From the NCBI RefSeq assembly GCF_019711315.1, contig NZ_CP081294.1:1178001-1242000 (forward strand): DNA of 64,000 nt, read 5' to 3'. Positions 32,579 to 41,043 of the stretch are shown piece by piece. The position numbers were made by a program, and so were the translations under genes. Position 1 is the first letter of the stretch; each line of letters begins with the position of its first letter. The notes beneath the pieces are model-generated. The model was given only the letters and a program-made list of their open reading frames with translations. It was not told the DNA's origin and did not search any database. The DNA comes from Qipengyuania gelatinilytica (lineage in GTDB: Bacteria; Pseudomonadota; Alphaproteobacteria; Sphingomonadales; Sphingomonadaceae).

Positions 32579-34459
32579 ATGACCGAAACGCCCGATCCCT
32601 TCACCAACCTTTACGAACACCCGGCGAAGCTTGCGCGGGCGATGTTTGCTCCGCTGACGGGCGCGATCGACCCTTCGCTTATGATGGGCGACACGCCGAT
32701 GAAGCCGGAAGACGCGCAGGCCTGGGCCGAAACGGGCGCGAAGCTGCAGGCGCTCTGGGCGCAATACCAGGCCGAACAGATGAGCAATCCGCAGGCGCTG
32801 GTCCCCTATTTCGATCCGGCGCGCTGGATGGCGCTGGCGACCGACTGGTACCAGCAGATGCCGATCGCGCAGCCCGAACAGCAAAAAGCGCTGTGGGACG
32901 AAGGGATGGAGCTGTGGAACGCGGTACTCGGCCAGTACGGCCTCGGCCCGAAAGCGGGCGAGAATGCCGGCGGCGATGTCGAACTGCCGCGCAAGGACCG
33001 CCGCTTCGCCGACGAGAAATGGCGGGCGCATCCGGCCTTCGCGCTGATTCACCAGACCTACCTGTTCCTTGCCGAGCGGGTGGAGCAGATGGCCGACAAT
33101 ATGGAGGGCCTGAACCCGCAGCAGCGCGAGCAGCTCAAGTTCACCACCAAGGCGATCACCGAGGCGGCCAGCCCGGCGAACTTCCCGCTCACAAACCCCG
33201 TCGTGATGGAACGCACGCTCGAAACCAAGGGCCAGAACCTGGTCAAGGGCATGGAACACCTGCTCGCCGATATGCGCCGCGGGCAGCTCAGTCATACCGA
33301 CGCAAGCGCCTTCACGCTGGGCGAGAACATCGCGACGACCCCGGGCAAGGTCGTCCACGAAACCCCGCTCTACCAGCTGATCCAGTACAGCCCGACCACC
33401 GACAAGGTCATGGCGACCCCGCTCGTCATCTTCCCGCCGTGGATCAACCGTTTCTACATCCTCGATCTGAACGAGAAGAAGAGCTTCGTGAAATGGGCGG
33501 TCGAACAGGGCGTGACCGTCTTCATGGTCAGCTGGAAGTCGGCCGATGCCAGCATGAAGGATATCATCTGGGACGATTATGTCCGCGCCCAGATCGACGC
33601 GATCGACCATATCCGCACCCGCCTCGATGTGCCGAGCGTCCACGCGATCGGCTATTGCGTGGCCGGTACGACGCTCGCCGCTACGCTTGCCCTGCTCCAT
33701 CGCCGGGGTGAGGAAGACAAGGTGAAGAGCGCAACCTTCTTCACCGCGCAGGTCGATTTCGAAAAAGCGGGCGAGCTGCTCAATTTCATCGACGATAGCC
33801 AGCTCGGCACGATCAAGGCGCTGAGCCCTGACGGCTATCTCGACGGACGTTACATGGCTGCAACCTTCAACCTGCTGCGCGGCACGGACCTGATCTGGAA
33901 CTACGTCGTCAACAATTACCTGCTTGGCGAGGACTATCCAGCCTTCGACCTGCTGCACTGGAACGGGGACGTTACCAACCTGCCTGCCAAGTGGCACCAG
34001 CAGTATTTGCGCGATCTCTACCGCGACAACCGCCTGGTCGAGGCCGATGCGCTCAGCGTCGACGGCACGCCGATCGACCTGGGGCAGGTCAGGACGCCGA
34101 CCTATGTGCAGGCCGGCAAGGAAGACCATATCGCGCCTGCCGAAAGCGTGTGGCGCCTGAAGGAGCACTTCACCGGCCCGATCAAGTTCGTGCTTGCGGG
34201 CTCGGGCCATATCGCCGGCGTGGTCAATCCGCCTTCCTCGGGCAAGTACCAGTACTGGACCAATGACGGGAGCCCTCGAAACCTCGCCGAATTCCGCGAA
34301 GGCGCACAAGAGCACCCCGGCAGCTGGTGGCCCGACTGGATCGACTGGCTGCGCGACCAGGACGGCGAAACCGTGGCTGCCACCGGCAAGCGCAAGCCGG
34401 GTGGAAAAGGCGACAAAGTGATCGAGGACGCGCCCGGCCGCTACGTCGCCACGCGCTGA
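32579..34459 (+). CDS. phaC: Class I poly(3-hydroxyalkanoate) synthase
   Basis: Polymerises (R)-3-hydroxyacyl-CoA into PHA at the granule surface; 626 aa, usual for class I. The alpha/beta-hydrolase core has the lipase-like box GYCVAG with catalytic Cys360, Asp516 in KEDHIAP and His544 in GSGHIAGVVNPP. Other conserved PhaC blocks include YSPTTDKVMATPLVIFPPWI, NRFYILDLNEKKSFVKWAVE, and NGDVTNLPAKWHQQYL. The ATG at 32579 matches the family N-terminus. The phasin gene follows after a promoter with duplicated operator-like repeats. Confidence 0.97.
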   Translation: MTETPDPFTNLYEHPAKLARAMFAPLTGAIDPSLMMGDTPMKPEDAQAWAETGAKLQALWAQYQAEQMSNPQALVPYFDPARWMALATDWYQQMPIAQPEQQKALWDEGMELWNAVLGQYGLGPKAGENAGGDVELPRKDRRFADEKWRAHPAFALIHQTYLFLAERVEQMADNMEGLNPQQREQLKFTTKAITEAASPANFPLTNPVVMERTLETKGQNLVKGMEHLLADMRRGQLSHTDASAFTLGENIATTPGKVVHETPLYQLIQYSPTTDKVMATPLVIFPPWINRFYILDLNEKKSFVKWAVEQGVTVFMVSWKSADASMKDIIWDDYVRAQIDAIDHIRTRLDVPSVHAIGYCVAGTTLAATLALLHRRGEEDKVKSATFFTAQVDFEKAGELLNFIDDSQLGTIKALSPDGYLDGRYMAATFNLLRGTDLIWNYVVNNYLLGEDYPAFDLLHWNGDVTNLPAKWHQQYLRDLYRDNRLVEADALSVDGTPIDLGQVRTPTYVQAGKEDHIAPAESVWRLKEHFTGPIKFVLAGSGHIAGVVNPPSSGKYQYWTNDGSPRNLAEFREGAQEHPGSWWPDWIDWLRDQDGETVAATGKRKPGGKGDKVIEDAPGRYVATR

Positions 34460-34501
34460 AATCCGGCTTAACTCGCTGAAAACACGCCTCGTCGCGGCTT
34501 A

Positions 34502-34565
34502 TTGTGCAGTGCACAAAAAATCCTTGACTTCGCAGCTGCAATACCTATTTTGTGCAGTGCAACAA
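34502..34565 (+). promoter_or_regulatory. Phasin promoter with duplicated PhaR-like operators
   Basis: TTGTGCAGTGCACAA (34502-34516, near-palindromic) and TTGTGCAGTGCA followed by ACAA (34550-34565) flank a sigma70-like promoter: TTGACT at 34524-34529, a 16-nt spacer and TATTTT at 34546-34551. The second copy overlaps the likely -10/+1. Autoregulation by a PhaR-type repressor binding TGC-rich sites upstream of phasin genes is established in other alphaproteobacteria; the assignment here is inference. Confidence 0.7.
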
Positions 34566-34581
34566 ATGCGAGGTTACTGAC

Positions 34582-35391
34582 ATGGCTGAAAGCCAGACCA
34601 AAATCGATGCTGCTGCCGAAAAGGCTTATGCCGAGGCTGCCGAAAAGAAGACTGCCGGGGTTAACACCAAGGCTGTCGAGAAGGCTGTCGAAGCTGACAC
34701 GACTGCGCCGGTGAAGGCCGACAAGGTCGCCGAAGCCGTTGCCGCCAAGCCGAAGAAGGCTCCGGTCAAGAAGGCTGCACCGAAGAAGGCCAAGAAGGTC
34801 GCTGCCAAGAAGGCACCGGCAAAGAAGGCCGCTCCGAAGAAGGTCGCCGCCAAGAAGGCTGCACCGGCCAAGAAGCCGGTCGCCAAAAAGGCCGCTGCCA
34901 AGACCTCTGTTACCCCGATTACGAAATTGAAGGACACCATCATGGCTACTGCAAAGAACGCTAAGACCACCGACTACACCGCCAAGGCGAAGGAAATGGC
35001 TGCCGACGTGCAGACCCGCGCCAAGGCTGCTTACGACAAGGGTGCCGAAATGACCCAGGACGTCGTCGAATTCCAGAAGGGCAACCTCGAAGCTCTCGTC
35101 GAGAGCGGCAAGATCCTTGCTGGCGGCATGCAGGACATGGGCCGCACCTATGTCGAAGAAGCCAAGTCGGCTGCTGAAACCGTCCAGGGCGACGTCAAGA
35201 AGATGGCCGCTGTGAAGTCGCCGACCGAGCTGTTCCAGCTGCAGGGCGAAATCGCGCGTCGCAACTTCGACGCCATGGTTTCGACCACCTCGAAGAACAC
35301 CGAAGCCATGCTCAAGCTCGCCAACGAAGCTTTCGCTCCGCTCTCGAGCCGCATGAGCCTCGCCGCTGAGAAGGTCCGCAAGGCCGCCTAA
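34582..35391 (+). CDS. phaP: Phasin with histone H1-like N-terminal tail
   Basis: PHA-granule coat protein of 269 aa. Residues about 130-269 form the phasin domain (QTRAKAAYDKGAEMTQDVVE; FQKGNLEALVESGKILAGG). Residues about 45-115 are a low-complexity Ala-Lys-Pro tail (repeated KKAAPKKVAAKK units) like histone H1 or PhaF/PhaI-type nucleoid-binding tails. This suggests a protein tethering PHA granules to DNA, helping their partition at division; DNA binding is inferred. ATG 34582 follows CGAGG. It has its own promoter. Confidence 0.92.
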   Translation: MAESQTKIDAAAEKAYAEAAEKKTAGVNTKAVEKAVEADTTAPVKADKVAEAVAAKPKKAPVKKAAPKKAKKVAAKKAPAKKAAPKKVAAKKAAPAKKPVAKKAAAKTSVTPITKLKDTIMATAKNAKTTDYTAKAKEMAADVQTRAKAAYDKGAEMTQDVVEFQKGNLEALVESGKILAGGMQDMGRTYVEEAKSAAETVQGDVKKMAAVKSPTELFQLQGEIARRNFDAMVSTTSKNTEAMLKLANEAFAPLSSRMSLAAEKVRKAA

Positions 35392-35411
35392 GCGCGAAAA
35401 ACAATACCAGC

Positions 35412-35461
35412 TTCAACCCGCCGGGCATCTCTCTCCTCTCTCCCTTTGCCCGGTGGTTGAA
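35412..35461 (+). terminator. Hairpin downstream of the phasin gene
   Basis: TTCAACCCGCCGGGCA (35412-35427) pairs imperfectly with TGCCCGGTGGTTGAA (35447-35461) around a pyrimidine-rich loop, 20 bases after the phasin stop. There is no T tract, so message stabilisation is as likely as termination. Confidence 0.55.
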
Positions 35462-35614
35462 AACGGCGGGTCGGATGGCACTTCGGTGTTGTCCGGCCCG
35501 TTTGCTTTTGCAGGCACGAAAGCGGCGAATTGACGTTTTCTTGACCCGTCTCCTCCAAATTCGGACAGGACACAGCTTGCGATTTTCGATCCGGATACGA
35601 TATTGGCGCCTTCG

Positions 35615-35977
35615 ATGACCCAGCCGCATCATTTCATGACCATCCGCGCCGCAGGCGACGATGATGATTCGCGCGACGGCGAAGGCCAGACTGGTCTCGC
35701 CACCAAGACGCGCGCCAAGCCAAAGAAGCCCAGCCAGTACAAGGTGCTGCTGCTGAACGACGATTACACCCCGATGGAATTCGTGGTGATCGTGCTGAAG
35801 CGCTTCTTCCGCATGGACATGGAAGAAGCGACGCGGGTCATGCTGCACGTCCACCAGAAAGGCGTCGGCGTCTGCGGTATCTTCCCCTATGAAGTCGCCG
35901 AGACCAAGGTGAACCAGGTGATGGATTTCGCCCGCGAGAACCAGCACCCGCTCCAGTGCACGCTGGAAAAGGCCTGA
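35615..35977 (+). CDS. clpS: ATP-dependent Clp protease adaptor ClpS
   Basis: N-end-rule adaptor that delivers substrates with N-terminal bulky residues to ClpAP; 120 aa. The core domain is typical: [40 protein letters not shown] and [19 protein letters not shown] flexible, acidic N-terminal extension (about 30 residues) precedes it. Starts at 35615 and 35636 are both possible. The aat gene at 53060 makes N-end-rule substrates, so this window holds both parts of that pathway; clpA is not adjacent. Confidence 0.93.
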   Translation: MTQPHHFMTIRAAGDDDDSRDGEGQTGLATKTRAKPKKPSQYKVLLLNDDYTPMEFVVIVLKRFFRMDMEEATRVMLHVHQKGVGVCGIFPYEVAETKVNQVMDFARENQHPLQCTLEKA

Positions 35978-35981
35978 GGCG

Positions 35982-36488
35982 ATCGCCTTTTTCGGCCATC
36001 CCGAACCCGATCCGGTCCGCAAAGGGCAGGAAAGCGTCTGGGACTATCCCCGCCCCGCGATCCTCGAAAAGACAGACCGCCATATCGTGATCCGCCACCA
36101 TGGCGTGACGATTGCCGATACGCGGGCTGCCTACCGCACGCTCGAAACCAGCCATCCCCCGACATATTACCTGCCGCCGCGGGACGTCGCGACCCAGCAT
36201 CTTGCGCCCAATCCGCGCCGTTCGCTGTGCGAATGGAAGGGCCAGGCGCGCTACTGGGATGTCGTGATCGAGGATGAAAGGCTCGAGGCTGCCTGCTGGA
36301 GCTATCAGGAACCGACCGCCAGCTTCGTGCCGATCGCCGGGTTTTTCGCTTTCTACCCCGAACCATTCGACGAATGCCTCGTTGATGGCGAACAGGTCAT
36401 CCCGCAGCCGGGCGGCTTCTACGGCGGCTGGATCACCAGCCGCGAGGCAGGTCCGTTCAAGGGCATCCCCGGAAGCCGTTTCTGGTAG
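35982..36488 (+). CDS. DUF427 domain protein, start codon unclear
   Basis: A DUF427 protein of about 168 aa (beta-rich fold of unknown function): GVTIADTRAAYRTLETSHPP, TYYLPPRDV and GQARYWDVVIEDERLE are visible. Family-like coding sequence (GQESVWDYPRPAILEKTDRH) extends upstream of the first standard start, a GTG at 36087. The frame is open back to 35922, but contains no ATG, GTG or TTG before 36087. Similarity suggests translation from near 35982 (ATC, right after the clpS stop at 35977). The alternatives are a GTG-started shorter protein or a sequence error. Confidence 0.75.
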   Translation: MAFFGHPEPDPVRKGQESVWDYPRPAILEKTDRHIVIRHHGVTIADTRAAYRTLETSHPPTYYLPPRDVATQHLAPNPRRSLCEWKGQARYWDVVIEDERLEAACWSYQEPTASFVPIAGFFAFYPEPFDECLVDGEQVIPQPGGFYGGWITSREAGPFKGIPGSRFW

Positions 36489-36556
36489 GGCATGACGCGC
36501 GCAATTTTTCGCGCTAGGGCCTCAGCCGTAGACGCGACCCAATAGCCGGAACCCGA

Positions 36557-37777
36557 GTGCTCAACTTCCTCCCCGCAATCGACCGCTACATCTTCCGGCT
36601 GGTGATAGTCCCCATGCTGGGGGTCTTCGCGCTGGCGGCCTCGCTGCTGGTGCTCGACAAGATGCTGCGCCTGCTCGACTTCGTCGCGGTGGAAGGCGGA
36701 CCGGTCGGCGTCGTGTTCAAGATGCTCGCCACGCTGCTGCCCGAATATGCGAGCCTTGCGATCCCGCTCGGCCTGCTGCTCGGTATCCTGCTTGCCTTCC
36801 GCAAGCTGGCGACGACGAGCGAACTCGATGTCTTCCGCGCTGTCGGCATGTCCTATGGCCGCCTGCTGCGCGTCCCCTTTGCGATCACCGCCGTGCTGAT
36901 GACGGTCAATGTCGCGCTGGTCTTCTTCATCCAGCCGGTCAGCCGTTTCACCTACGAGCGGCTCGAATACGAACTGCGTTCCGGCGCGCTCGGCGCCTCG
37001 ATCAAGGTGGGCGAGTTCACCACGCTGGCCGACCGCATGGCGCTGCGCATCGAAGAGAGCGAGAACGAGGGCCGCCAGCTCAAGGGCATTTTCGCCCGCG
37101 TAGCAAACGACAAGGGGCAAGTTCTCTCGATCAGCGCGAAGGAAGGCGCTTTCCTCGCGACGACCGATGATCCCGACACTATCATCCTGCGGTTGACCGA
37201 AGGCACCATCGTCCAGGACACCGGAAGCCAGACCCCGCGCGTGCTCACCTTCACGCGGCACGACCTGCCGATCGACCTGCCCGCGATCGAGGAATTCCGC
37301 GCCCGCGGAGAGGACGAGCGGGAGTATATCCTGCCCGAGCTGTTACGCATCGGCTGGGCCGATAACGAAACCGAGACCAAGCGCGATGCCTCCCAGGCCA
37401 GTTTCAATTTTAGGCTGGTCGAGGTGGTGATGATGGCGCTGATGCCCTTGCTCGCCGTTGCGCTCGGCATACCGCCCAAGCGAAGTACCAGCGCACTTGG
37501 CGTGTTCCTCTCGATCATCATGGTGGTCGCCTATCACAAGGTGAACCAGTACGGAGAGGATCTGGCCGCGATAGGGATGTTCGATCCCATACTGGCCTTG
37601 TGGGTGCCGTTCATCCTCTTCGCCGCACTGATCATGTGGATGTATTATCGCGTCGCCTTCGTGCCGGGCGGACAGGCCATCGGCGCGCTCGAAAACTGGT
37701 TTTCGAAGATCGGCAAGCGCATCGGCAAGCTGTTCAAACGCAACCGGCGCGTTGTGATCGATGAGGAGACAAGCTGA
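36557..37777 (+). CDS. lptF: LPS export ABC transporter permease LptF
   Basis: Inner-membrane permease of the Lpt machine that extracts lipopolysaccharide and passes it to the periplasmic bridge; 406 aa. Three N-terminal membrane segments (LNFLPAIDRYIFRLVIVPML onward), a periplasmic beta-jellyroll domain (about 130-265), and three C-terminal segments (VVMMALMPLLAVALGIPPKR onward) match LptF/LptG. The start is GTG 36557, and the stop overlaps lptG by one base (TGATG). The basic C-terminal tail is cytoplasmic. Confidence 0.93.
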   Translation: MLNFLPAIDRYIFRLVIVPMLGVFALAASLLVLDKMLRLLDFVAVEGGPVGVVFKMLATLLPEYASLAIPLGLLLGILLAFRKLATTSELDVFRAVGMSYGRLLRVPFAITAVLMTVNVALVFFIQPVSRFTYERLEYELRSGALGASIKVGEFTTLADRMALRIEESENEGRQLKGIFARVANDKGQVLSISAKEGAFLATTDDPDTIILRLTEGTIVQDTGSQTPRVLTFTRHDLPIDLPAIEEFRARGEDEREYILPELLRIGWADNETETKRDASQASFNFRLVEVVMMALMPLLAVALGIPPKRSTSALGVFLSIIMVVAYHKVNQYGEDLAAIGMFDPILALWVPFILFAALIMWMYYRVAFVPGGQAIGALENWFSKIGKRIGKLFKRNRRVVIDEETS

Positions 37778-38874
37778 TGCAGCTCGACTTCTTCCCTTCG
37801 CGCACGCTTACGATGTATCTCGCGAAGCTGTTCGTGGTCCGCATCCTGGCGGTTCTCGTCATGCTGGTGCTGGTGCTGATGATGCTCGACTTGCTGTCGA
37901 ACAGCGGCAAGATCCTCGCGGTGGAGGGCAACGGCCAGGGTGAGCTCCTCACCTATGCGGGTCTCAGGATACCGCAGCTGATCCAGCGTTTCCTGCCCTA
38001 TTCGGTGCTTCTGGCGACGCTGATCTCGTTGGTGACGCTCAACCAGAACAGCGAAGTCATCGCGATGAAAGCCGCCGGATTGTCCGCGCACCAGGTCCTC
38101 GCGCCGCTGCTGCTGACCGCGCTTGCGGTGGGTGCCTTCAGTTTCGTCTTCAACGAAAGGGTGGTGACCCGCGCCACGGCTACGCTCAAGGCCTGGGACG
38201 CAGCGGAATACGGTCCGATCCCGGAGGAATCCTCAGTCAGGGCCAATGTCTATCTCGCAGAAGGCAGCAATGTCCTGACCGCAGCACAGCTGACCGGTAG
38301 CGGCGAGACGATCCGCATGCGCGATGTCACCTGGTACCGCCGCAGCCCCGATGGCGCGATCGTCGAGCAGATCGATGCCGACACCGCCAGCTTTGCCAGC
38401 CCCGGCTGGAGGCTGGAGGGCGTGACCCGTTTCGATGTCGGCTCGGCTTCCACGCAGGAGCAGGAGAGCATCGTCGTCGGCGAGGAACTGACCCCCGACC
38501 AGATCGACCTTGCCAAGATCGATCCGGACGCGATCCCCTTCTGGGATCTCGGCGAACAGATTGACGCGTTCGAGGAGGCCGGCAGACGAACGGGCGAAAT
38601 GCGGGCCAAGTGGTGGCACAAGCTGTCGGGTCCGCTGTCGTCCTTCCTCATGCCATTGCTCGGCGCGGTAGCGGCCTTCGGCCTCGCCCGTTCAGGCCAG
38701 CTCTTCGTGCGTGCGCTTATCGGCATGGCCCTGGGCTTTGCCTATTTCGTGGTCGACAATGCCGCGCTCGCGATGGGCAACTTCGGCGGTTACCCGCCTT
38801 TCCTCGCGGCCTGGGCTCCCTTCCTGCTGTTCGCCCTCATCGGCGAGACGGTGCTGATCCGCACAGAAGAATGA
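37777..38874 (+). CDS. lptG: LPS export ABC transporter permease LptG
   Basis: The second Lpt permease, 365 aa, with the same arrangement as LptF: three membrane segments, a periplasmic jellyroll (about 120-265) and three more segments. KAAGLSAHQVLAPLLLTALA is the coupling-helix region and WWHKLSGPLSSFLMPLLGAV starts the C-terminal membrane part. It pairs with LptF and the LptB ATPase, which is not in this window. The stop overlaps the following acetyltransferase start (ATGA). Confidence 0.93.
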   Translation: MQLDFFPSRTLTMYLAKLFVVRILAVLVMLVLVLMMLDLLSNSGKILAVEGNGQGELLTYAGLRIPQLIQRFLPYSVLLATLISLVTLNQNSEVIAMKAAGLSAHQVLAPLLLTALAVGAFSFVFNERVVTRATATLKAWDAAEYGPIPEESSVRANVYLAEGSNVLTAAQLTGSGETIRMRDVTWYRRSPDGAIVEQIDADTASFASPGWRLEGVTRFDVGSASTQEQESIVVGEELTPDQIDLAKIDPDAIPFWDLGEQIDAFEEAGRRTGEMRAKWWHKLSGPLSSFLMPLLGAVAAFGLARSGQLFVRALIGMALGFAYFVVDNAALAMGNFGGYPPFLAAWAPFLLFALIGETVLIRTEE

Positions 38875-39389
38875 GCGATTTCGCCATCCGTCTGGCGCGC
38901 TTGGAGGATGCCGATGCCCTCCCGGCGATCGAACTGGCTGCAGGAAAGCTTTTCGAGACGGTCGAGCGGCTGGCAAATGTAGCCGGCATGCATGCGATCC
39001 CCGCCGACGAACAGCGCCGCATGATCCGCAAGGGCCACTGCCTCGTGGCGACGAGCGAGGACAGCATAGTCGGCTTCCTGTCGACAGAGCCCTTCCGCCG
39101 CGAACTCCATATCCGCGAATTCTCTGTCCATCCCGATGCTCAAGGCAAGGGGATCGGCAGCGTGCTGCTGCGCGCGATTGCCATCGATGCGGGAAATAGC
39201 GGCTTTCAGGCTATCACGCTGACGACCTTCAGCGATGTGCCGTGGAACGCGCCATTCTATGCAAGGCATGGCTTCGAGACGATTGCCGAACTCGAGGCTC
39301 ATCCCCGCCTTGCGGCCGACATCGACCAGGAAGTCGAACACGGCCTGCCGCGCGATCGGCGCTGCGCGATGATCAAATTCCTCGGCTGA
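38871..39389 (+). CDS. GNAT-family N-acetyltransferase
   Basis: A 172-aa acetyl-CoA-dependent acetyltransferase. The acetyl-CoA-binding motif is REFSVHPDAQGKGIGSVLLR, followed by APFYARHGFETIAEL. The ATG overlaps the lptG stop, so it is probably co-translated with the LPS exporter genes; a link to envelope metabolism is only suggested by position. Substrate unknown. Confidence 0.88.
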   Translation: MSDFAIRLARLEDADALPAIELAAGKLFETVERLANVAGMHAIPADEQRRMIRKGHCLVATSEDSIVGFLSTEPFRRELHIREFSVHPDAQGKGIGSVLLRAIAIDAGNSGFQAITLTTFSDVPWNAPFYARHGFETIAELEAHPRLAADIDQEVEHGLPRDRRCAMIKFLG

Positions 39390-39458
39390 ACATCTTCACG
39401 GGAACCGCCTCAATTTCGGCGCATTGATGACACAATGATGCCACAAAGGAGATACGGC

Positions 39459-39698
39459 ATGAAGAAATTCGCAATTCCCGCCCTTGCCGCTGCCATGGCC
39501 CTGGCTGCCTGCGGTGAAGCCGAAGCACCCGAGGCCGAAAGCGATACCGTTGTCGTCGAAGAGCCGGTAGCGACCGAAACCGTCATGACCGATCCGGTCG
39601 CGACCGAAGACGAAGGTTCGAGTGTCACGATCGACGGCGCCAATGTCGACGCCACGATCAGCGAAGACGGTGTGCAGGCACAAATCGACGCCAATTAA
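39459..39698 (+). CDS. Small lipoprotein
   Basis: A 79-aa protein. The lipobox LAAC (Cys at residue 17) ends the signal MKKFAIPALAAAMALAAC. The mature part is very acidic, made of Glu/Val/Thr stretches (AEAPEAESDTVVVEEPVATE). AAAGGAG lies eight bases before ATG 39459, which decides the start. No family recognised. A bidirectional terminator follows. Confidence 0.75.
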   Translation: MKKFAIPALAAAMALAACGEAEAPEAESDTVVVEEPVATETVMTDPVATEDEGSSVTIDGANVDATISEDGVQAQIDAN

Positions 39699-39734
39699 GC
39701 GACGCATTTCATGGGGTCGCATGACCCGTGATCG

Positions 39735-39773
39735 AAAGGCCGCTCCCAATCACCGAGGGGGGCGGCCTTTTTC
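39735..39773. terminator. Bidirectional Rho-independent terminator
   Basis: AAAGGCCGCTCCC (39735-39747) pairs with the GGGGCGGCCTTT segment before 39770 and is followed by TTC; the A run on the left serves the opposite strand. It separates the convergent lipoprotein and desaturase genes. Confidence 0.85.
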
Positions 39774-39792
39774 GTGCGCGGTCGAGATTGCC

Positions 39793-40884
39793 TTAGGCGC
39801 GGCGCCCCATGGTGCTGCGGGCGATACGCGCCACCAAGACGCCCATGCCCTTGTGGTTTGCGCCGTGATAGGTCGAAGTCTCGCCCAGTTCTTTCACGAG
39901 GCGACGGTGGGCTTCGGGAAGCGAATGGTATGGCATCGAAGGCATCAGGTGATGCAGCGCATGATAGCGCAGGCCGACCGGTGCCCAGATCTCTGCGATA
40001 CGGCCCGGCGGGGGCACGTTCACACTGTCGAGGAACTGCGCGGTGACAGTCATCGCCTCGCCCTCGTTCTCCCACAGATGCGCCACCAGCGTGCGCAGCT
40101 GGTTGAGCAGTGCCACGGCCGAAGCAACACCAAGCGCGACAAGCAGCGGCTTCCAGCCGAAAACCAACACGCTGCCGATAAGGAGCCAGGCCCAGATCGC
40201 CCCCGCAGCTTCCTGAAGCAGGACGCGCGGTTTCAGGTCGCCTTCGGGCGGACGACGGCGGAACTCGGGATTGATCGCCAGTGCACTTGCCCGCTGCCAG
40301 GTGATCTGGCGGATCGGCGGGATGATCGCGCCCAGCGGTACCAGAACGGCAAAGCGGAACAGCAGCGCGACCGGCGCGAGGATCGCAATGATCACGAACA
40401 GCGGCAGGCTCCAGGCATTCATCAGCGCGAGCGGCAGGTATTCGGGATCCTCGACAGTCCCGTATTGCGTGCGCTTGTGATGCAGCGTGTGTACCTGCTC
40501 GTACATGAAGGAGGGGGTCAGCATCGGAATGCCGACCAGCGCATTCCAGCCCGTGCGGAAGCCCGGCAGCGCACCATTACGGAAATGCGAGATTTCGTGG
40601 ATGAAAAGCAGTGCGCGATAGAGCGAGAGCACCGATACCACAGCCAGCACTATGGCAAGCGCAGTGCTTTCGATCAGGATTGCGCCCGCAAGCGTAGCAT
40701 AGCCGATCAGCGCCGAAGCGATCATGTCGGTCCAGTAAATCGCCGCGCGATGCTCCGAGATATCCTTGGTCAGGTCGCGCGCAGCACGAAGCATCGCCTT
40801 GTCGTCGGCGATCTGCGAATGCCAGCCGCGCTTGGCGCGCAGTTGCGCGGGATCGGCGGCCGGAAGGGTCTGGTCGAGTTTCAT
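39793..40884 (-). CDS. Fatty acid desaturase
   Basis: Membrane di-iron enzyme of 363 aa that introduces double bonds into acyl chains or related lipids. The three histidine boxes are HEISH, HTLHHKRTQ and HALHHLMP, and there are four to six hydrophobic segments (IGYATLAGAILIESTALAIV, for instance). ATG 40884 follows CAGGAAAAAGACC; a longer frame to 40980 lacks support. The substrate (phospholipid acyl chain or carotenoid-like lipid) is not decided by sequence. Confidence 0.9.
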   Translation of the reverse strand: MKLDQTLPAADPAQLRAKRGWHSQIADDKAMLRAARDLTKDISEHRAAIYWTDMIASALIGYATLAGAILIESTALAIVLAVVSVLSLYRALLFIHEISHFRNGALPGFRTGWNALVGIPMLTPSFMYEQVHTLHHKRTQYGTVEDPEYLPLALMNAWSLPLFVIIAILAPVALLFRFAVLVPLGAIIPPIRQITWQRASALAINPEFRRRPPEGDLKPRVLLQEAAGAIWAWLLIGSVLVFGWKPLLVALGVASAVALLNQLRTLVAHLWENEGEAMTVTAQFLDSVNVPPPGRIAEIWAPVGLRYHALHHLMPSMPYHSLPEAHRRLVKELGETSTYHGANHKGMGVLVARIARSTMGRRA

Positions 40885-41043
40885 GGTCTTTTTCCTGGGG
40901 GCGGCCTTAGTGCAAAGGCACGAAAAAGGACAGTGCCCGCTCTCGATCATAGTAATCGAAGCGGCGCGATTCCTTGACAAAGATCAACTGCCATACTCAG
41001 GGCTAACCGTGGCTGAACAGAGCGCCAATCAGAGGACCAATGC

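Noticed and set aside
29413..32582. Two long plus-strand frames (433 and 653 codons) over the crotonase, regulator and aminotransferase genes
   Set aside because: They run opposite to three clearly recognisable genes and have Arg/Ser-rich composition typical of shadow frames.
32531..34315. A 594-codon minus-strand frame inside phaC
   Set aside because: Antisense of a gene with an intact Cys-Asp-His triad; no recognisable domains of its own.
34740..34910. Short repeated AAGAAGGCT-like units as a possible CRISPR or minisatellite
   Set aside because: They are in-frame codons of the Lys/Ala/Pro tail of the phasin; no spacer structure. I see no CRISPR array in the window.
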